64,000 bases of DNA from Spirochaetales bacterium (GTDB taxonomy: Bacteria > Spirochaetota > Leptospiria > Leptospirales > Leptonemataceae): contig JABTUL010000004.1 in the NCBI GenBank assembly GCA_015075425.1, forward strand, positions 124,001-188,000. Direction: 5' to 3'. A program made the position numbers and the translations under genes. This document shows, piece after piece, positions 60,158 to 64,000 of the stretch. Each line of letters opens with the position of its first letter. Position 1 is the stretch's first letter. A model generated the notes under the pieces. That model saw nothing but the letters and a program-made list of their open reading frames with translations. It was not told the origin of the DNA and ran no database searches.

Positions 60158-60805
60158 ATGCGTATTCTACTGATTTTTTGCCTGGCACTCACTCCGATCC
60201 TCTCCCAGGAAAGGGCTCTGGTTGTTGAACTTACGGGAAAAGCCCAGGTCAAACGCTCCGGCCAGAAGGACTTTGTGGCTCTTAAGGTGAAGGATTTCAT
60301 TACCGATCAAGACACCGTTCGCACCGGAGCCGGCAGCTCTCTCAAACTCATCTTCAGAGCCATTGAGATTCGTTTGCAGGCCGATGCAGAAATCACGCTC
60401 AGCCAGCTGGCCAGCGGCGGCAAAGCGCATGTCGCTAAGGGTTTTTCCTGGTATGATATCAAAAGCAAACAACCTTCGGCTTTTTCCGTCACGACACCCA
60501 CATCCGTTGCCTCCGTGCGCGGCACCAAGTTCGCCATAGTGAGCGGTAAAGATGGTTCGCTTTCCTGCGTATGCCATGGTGAAATCGAGGCTGGCGGAAC
60601 CGGCGGAAAGACGGGAGTGCTCAAAAAAGGTGGCTCGCAAGCTGTGGGCCCCGATGGGAAGGTTGTGGATAAGGACATTGCCCGTTTCTTTAAGGGCATG
60701 TTAGTGCAGCGAGCCTTCTCCCGTGTGATCAAAGAGGACTCCCGCTACTCTGGCTGTCTGTCCTGCCATCACTATCCCGGCAAGAAGAGCGGCTACCGAC
60801 GGTAA
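60158..60805 (+). CDS. FecR-domain protein with C-terminal CxxCH motif
   Basis: A 215-residue exported protein. Signal peptide MRILLIFCLALTPILSQE. FecR domain at about 20-165: 'DFITDQDTVRTGAGSSLKLI', then 'SAFSVTTPTSVASVRGTKFA', the typical V-R-G-T-x-F/Y core. The last 16 residues contain GCLSCHHYPG (C200, C203, H204), a c-type haem attachment motif. FecR domains here usually bind ligand in the periplasm and do not imply iron regulation. GAGGAAA precedes ATG 60158. Confidence 0.78.
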   Translation: MRILLIFCLALTPILSQERALVVELTGKAQVKRSGQKDFVALKVKDFITDQDTVRTGAGSSLKLIFRAIEIRLQADAEITLSQLASGGKAHVAKGFSWYDIKSKQPSAFSVTTPTSVASVRGTKFAIVSGKDGSLSCVCHGEIEAGGTGGKTGVLKKGGSQAVGPDGKVVDKDIARFFKGMLVQRAFSRVIKEDSRYSGCLSCHHYPGKKSGYRR

Positions 60806-60851
60806 CGATAAGGCTTATTTCCGGTTTAGCCACTAAGTCCAACGGCAGGGG

Positions 60852-61796
60852 TTAGAAGGCAAAAAAGAGGACACTGATCAGGCCGCCGGCCTCTTTTGTG
60901 TTGATGGCAATCCGGTAGGGACCCAGAAAATTGGACTCAATGTCTGTTCTGGTGTACCCGCCGCGGGTGACCATAAGTCCTGAACTGTAATAGCGATGGC
61001 CGAATGCGGTGGCCCGGATTTCAAAGCCCTTTCCGATAAAAAAAAGGGTCAGATCGTACAGAAGGCCGGTGCCAAAGCTGTCATAGACAATAAAGTTAAG
61101 CAATCGCTGGATGTGGAAATCACGGGCACGGGCTTTTCCGGCCAGAAGTTGCAGGCTGATATCAAATCCCAGAGGTCCCCGGAGGAAACGGTATCCTCCT
61201 CCCAGAGCCCCTTCCGTACTCCCCATGCTAAAAGTCAGGCCTGCTCCGATGGGATGAATGTCTTCCCCTTCTATATACTGAATGACATCATAAACAAAAT
61301 AATCAAAATAATTGTAGCGCAACGTGGCCAGAGCAAACCAGCCTGCCGGATCCTGACCGTAGTAGCGTACGGGAATGGAGATGGCGTAGTCAAGCATGGA
61401 TGAGCGTGCCCGGGCATCGGCAAAATTGCGTGTACCCTGCCAGTGGTTTACGCTATCGCGAAAGGAAAAACTTTTGTGGTCCAGGCCTACCCGCCTTTCC
61501 TGTGATGCCGCATCGATGCGGAAGTCTTCATCGCGCGCCCCACCAGGATCCACGTACCAGCCAGTGCTCCTGAGTTGCACTGCAAGATCAAAAGCCCCTG
61601 TGCGATAGCCAGCGCCCAGAGTCCCAAAATTGAAATTCCGTCCATACGTCAGTCGTGATCCATTTCCCTGGTATTTGCTGCCCCCCTCCATTGCCAGTTC
61701 GCCATGATTGCGTCCGCCGCCCATCTCTATGTATGTCTGCGCTGGAAGCGAGGAAGAGAGCAAAAGGAACAGGAACGACCTGCGTGGAAAAATCAA
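60852..61796 (-). CDS. Predicted outer-membrane beta-barrel protein
   Basis: A 314-residue protein with signal peptide (RRSFLFLLLSSSLPAQ). Many amphipathic strands with aromatic girdle: YIEMGGGRNHGEL, NFNFGTLGAGYRTGAFDLAV, GWFALATLRYNYFDYFVYDV and a C-terminal Phe (SVLFFAF), the usual signal for outer-membrane insertion. No specific family. Overlaps the start region of the downstream gene order by four bases with the TPR lipoprotein stop (61793), so they form one operon. Confidence 0.68.
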   Translation of the reverse strand: MIFPRRSFLFLLLSSSLPAQTYIEMGGGRNHGELAMEGGSKYQGNGSRLTYGRNFNFGTLGAGYRTGAFDLAVQLRSTGWYVDPGGARDEDFRIDAASQERRVGLDHKSFSFRDSVNHWQGTRNFADARARSSMLDYAISIPVRYYGQDPAGWFALATLRYNYFDYFVYDVIQYIEGEDIHPIGAGLTFSMGSTEGALGGGYRFLRGPLGFDISLQLLAGKARARDFHIQRLLNFIVYDSFGTGLLYDLTLFFIGKGFEIRATAFGHRYYSSGLMVTRGGYTRTDIESNFLGPYRIAINTKEAGGLISVLFFAF

Positions 61797-62845
61797 TCGT
61801 CTTCCTGGTCCCGTCTTTCCTTTTCCGCGCGAAAAAGGGCAAGCACCCGGCGAATGCTGCCGGACACAAAACTGTTGCCACCCACCTGCTCTGCCCGGCG
61901 GAAAGATTCCTCAGCCTGATCCAGATTTCCGGTGGCCCAGTAGGCCACGCCCATATTCCAGAAGGCACTGGCCGACTGGTAGCCAGAAATTCGCAAGGCT
62001 ACTTCCCAGTGTTTTTGTGCCTCCGTCAGATTGGGTGGATTCGTATCGGCCCATTCAATGCCGGCTACCAGAGCTTTTTTAATGTCATCACGATTTTCCA
62101 CTTTCGGCGTGTCTTTGAGTAGAGGTACACTGTAGCGAGTTACGCGCGGCGAGAGGCGATCAATGATGCCGCGAGAAGAGTCGCTCAGGGCGGCCTCAAA
62201 CGATTTTAAGACAGCCGGACAGGCAGGATTGCCGCGGTGATTCTGCGTTCGCGTGGCGCGGTCATGCTGGTGGGCCAGCGCCTGCCCGGTTTCTGTGTTG
62301 ATCAAACGACCGCGCAGTGGCATGGAAAAATGGATCTCTCCGGTCACAATGCGTTCGCGCACATCGCGTGACTCGAGGCACTTCCCCTGAGAATCGCGCC
62401 GCAAGCATTCACTGCGCGTATCATAGTCGATGGTCTGCCGGCAATCATAGGCCGGGGTGCCGGCAATATCCACAAAAAGAAAGCCGTCCACAGCCAGTTC
62501 CCGGCCCAGCTCTTTCTGGCGCGAGGTGAGTCCGGTCTGGCTGCGAGCCAGTTCTTCCAGCCGCATGCGCCGACTTCCAGGATCCACAAGGCGGAAATAT
62601 CCGTAACCGACGATGGCTTTCTCCACCGCTCCGATTACAGAGCGCGACCAGTCCGGTGGCAGTCCGCTAACGGACCTTTCCTGGTAGGGAGTCTGCACCA
62701 GGACCACATTGCGGCCGGCCCGCATGGTTTGCTGGAAACCTTCCGGAGTGCTGGACACTACAGGAATTTTAACGTATGTGGCACAGTGCGATAAAACAAG
62801 CAAAGCAACTGCGAGTTCGATTACCCGGCGGGAAAAGGCAAACAT
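61793..62845 (-). CDS. Lipoprotein with CsgG-like and TPR segments
   Basis: A 350-residue lipoprotein from ATG 62845 (lipobox 'LLVLSHC', Cys17; ATG 62857 also in frame). Residues about 50-200 resemble a CsgG-like or DUF6340 domain (VEKAIVGYGYFRLVDPGSRR, 'ELGRELAVDGFLFVDIAGTP'). Residues about 265-340 are one or two TPRs ('ASAFWNMGVAYWATGNLDQA'). Envelope-associated; role unknown. Precedes the beta-barrel gene with a four-base overlap. Confidence 0.68.
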   Translation of the reverse strand: MFAFSRRVIELAVALLVLSHCATYVKIPVVSSTPEGFQQTMRAGRNVVLVQTPYQERSVSGLPPDWSRSVIGAVEKAIVGYGYFRLVDPGSRRMRLEELARSQTGLTSRQKELGRELAVDGFLFVDIAGTPAYDCRQTIDYDTRSECLRRDSQGKCLESRDVRERIVTGEIHFSMPLRGRLINTETGQALAHQHDRATRTQNHRGNPACPAVLKSFEAALSDSSRGIIDRLSPRVTRYSVPLLKDTPKVENRDDIKKALVAGIEWADTNPPNLTEAQKHWEVALRISGYQSASAFWNMGVAYWATGNLDQAEESFRRAEQVGGNSFVSGSIRRVLALFRAEKERRDQEDD

Positions 62846-62913
62846 GGAGCAAGGCAATTGCTCTCTTTACCCGGCTGCAACCTAAATTTCCCGGACCTGT
62901 TAACGTTATCCTG

Positions 62914-64000
62914 TCAATTCTGCAGACGTTCCAGAAGAGTATAGGTATCAGCAATGAAAGCAGTTAATTCGGCCGGTGTATAGCCACTCTGCGCAAGCCG
63001 CGAAAGAGCATAAACCTGTCGCGCCAGCATTTCCTTTTTGCTCGTGGAACTGTCCGCGATGATCTCCGGTGCGGCCAGCTTCTGGATGAAAGGATTGCGT
63101 GTATTGACGATCAGGGTATGCTCTGCCGGGAAAGGCATTTTTTCTCCGCGACCCATGAGTTGAGACATTTCACTGAAGCGACGAATATGTTCGTTTACAA
63201 GGATCATGGCCGGGACGCTGTCTGATTTGAGCGCCTCTACTCTGATGGTGATTTTGTCATTGCCCAGGGCCTTTTTGAAGAGCGATTCCAGGCGTTCTTT
63301 CTGATCTTTGTTATCCGCACCCACAAGGCCCGAGCCGGCATTTTTATCAATGACGTGATCGGCAATCTCCGCATCAATCCGGGTAAATTTGCAATCGCTC
63401 TTCTTTCCTTCGATAAAATTCAAGAAATGGGAATCGATTAAAGCGGTTAGCGCCACAACGCCAATGCCCTGGTCATGGAATAACTTGAGTGCAGTGGTCT
63501 GCGCGGCCGGATCGGTTGTATAGTAAACCTTACCGTCTGTTTTTGCTTTATTTTCTACAATGTATTCATCCAGTGTGCAGAATTTTTTTTCTTTTTCCGA
63601 TGGGTCGGCCAGTTCAAAGATCAGCGCCGATTCAGCCTGCTCATAGAATTTTTCGTCATTGAGCATGCCGTATTTGACAAAGGGGCCAATGTCAGGCCAG
63701 ATTTTGCGGTAGTGTTCCGGCTCATTCTTGCATTCAAGAACCAGACTGTCGGCCACCTTTTTGATGATATGCTGGGCGATTTTCTTTACCTGAGGCTCAT
63801 TCTGCAAATAGGAGCGTGAGACATTCAGAGGAAGGTCAGGCATGTCGATCACTCCCTGTAACACCGTAAGCCAGCGCGGAATCAATTCCTGGGCTTCATC
63901 GGTGACAAAGACCTGTTTGCAATAGATCCGCACGTTGCTGCGGTTGAGATCGAGTTCGTGCTCCAGGTGGGGAAAGAAAAGAATGCCCTGCAACCGGAAC
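62914..64000 (-). CDS. htpG: Chaperone protein HtpG (Hsp90), C-terminal part
   Basis: Frame is open to the window edge, so the N-terminal ATPase domain is outside. Visible: middle domain 'NVRIYCKQVFVTDEAQELIP' and GVIDMPDLPLNVSRSYLQNE, the latter with the conserved catalytic-loop arginine of Hsp90 (LNVSR). Then comes the C-terminal dimerisation domain. Hsp90 folds client proteins in an ATP-dependent cycle. Ends at TAA-like stop 62914 before a short gap to the TPR lipoprotein. Confidence 0.93.
   Translation of the reverse strand, partial: FRLQGILFFPHLEHELDLNRSNVRIYCKQVFVTDEAQELIPRWLTVLQGVIDMPDLPLNVSRSYLQNEPQVKKIAQHIIKKVADSLVLECKNEPEHYRKIWPDIGPFVKYGMLNDEKFYEQAESALIFELADPSEKEKKFCTLDEYIVENKAKTDGKVYYTTDPAAQTTALKLFHDQGIGVVALTALIDSHFLNFIEGKKSDCKFTRIDAEIADHVIDKNAGSGLVGADNKDQKERLESLFKKALGNDKITIRVEALKSDSVPAMILVNEHIRRFSEMSQLMGRGEKMPFPAEHTLIVNTRNPFIQKLAAPEIIADSSTSKKEMLARQVYALSRLAQSGYTPAELTAFIADTYTLLERLQN

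Overview
The window looks like a chromosome segment of a free-living or environmental member of the Leptospirales (Leptonema/Turneriella-like spirochaete). Reasons: an aerotolerance-type moxR-DUF58-batA-batB operon, many lipoproteins with loose spirochaetal lipoboxes (e.g. LVSC, LSHC, LLGINC), small Cys-rich Leptospira-style lipoproteins, TPR proteins and outer-membrane beta-barrels. By eye G+C is in the low-to-mid fifties; I did not compute it. No rRNA, tRNA or CRISPR array was seen.

Layout. 1-5112: end of an unknown gene, a 1172-aa TPR lipoprotein, a HAMP-like membrane protein and a HEAT-repeat secreted protein. 5113-6221: a small decayed patch with the tail of an AAA/DUF4143 ATPase and a HEPN-MNT toxin-antitoxin pair with a broken second copy. 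6507-10500: molybdenum cofactor cluster (moaA-moaD-moaE-mobA-moaC, divergent from moeA). 10502-18225: phasin-like protein, Cys-rich lipoprotein, a PrsW-like/PilZ-like/cNMP-binding fusion, Nudix hydrolase, M48 protease, chemoreceptor, CsgG-like lipoprotein, beta-barrel, GlsB-like protein. 18266-22624: fbaB, selU, selD, DUF819 transporter-like protein. 22645-31670: bat operon, PLP lyase and patatin, DUF342 protein.

31671-55016 is the accessory part. A DUF4143 ATPase and a complete insertion sequence (33362-34827, inverted repeats plus target duplication) precede an operon of small Cys-rich ORF, sigma-70 factor, HxxxCxxC anti-sigma factor, CHAT caspase-like protease with a membrane anchor, and a secreted Cys-rich protein. 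More exported proteins follow, then a TPR nucleotidyl cyclase, a MotA/TolQ-like channel, an OmpA-domain protein, two S9A peptidases, a beta-propeller lipoprotein and an M16 peptidase. A broken RHH antitoxin, a PIN-domain remnant and an intact PIN/RHH pair lie in or at the edge of this stretch. The sigma/anti-sigma/CHAT unit is the most interesting system: its logic resembles the protease-released sigma factor of type III-E CRISPR loci, but there is no CRISPR here.

55185-64000: SthA-like flavoprotein, molybdate ABC transporter (modA-modB-modC, which would feed the Moco cluster), small lipoproteins, a FecR-domain protein with a CxxCH motif, a beta-barrel, a TPR lipoprotein and the C-terminal part of HtpG. 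Three genes (mobA, selU, modA) have conserved 5' coding sequence that extends beyond any ATG/GTG/TTG.
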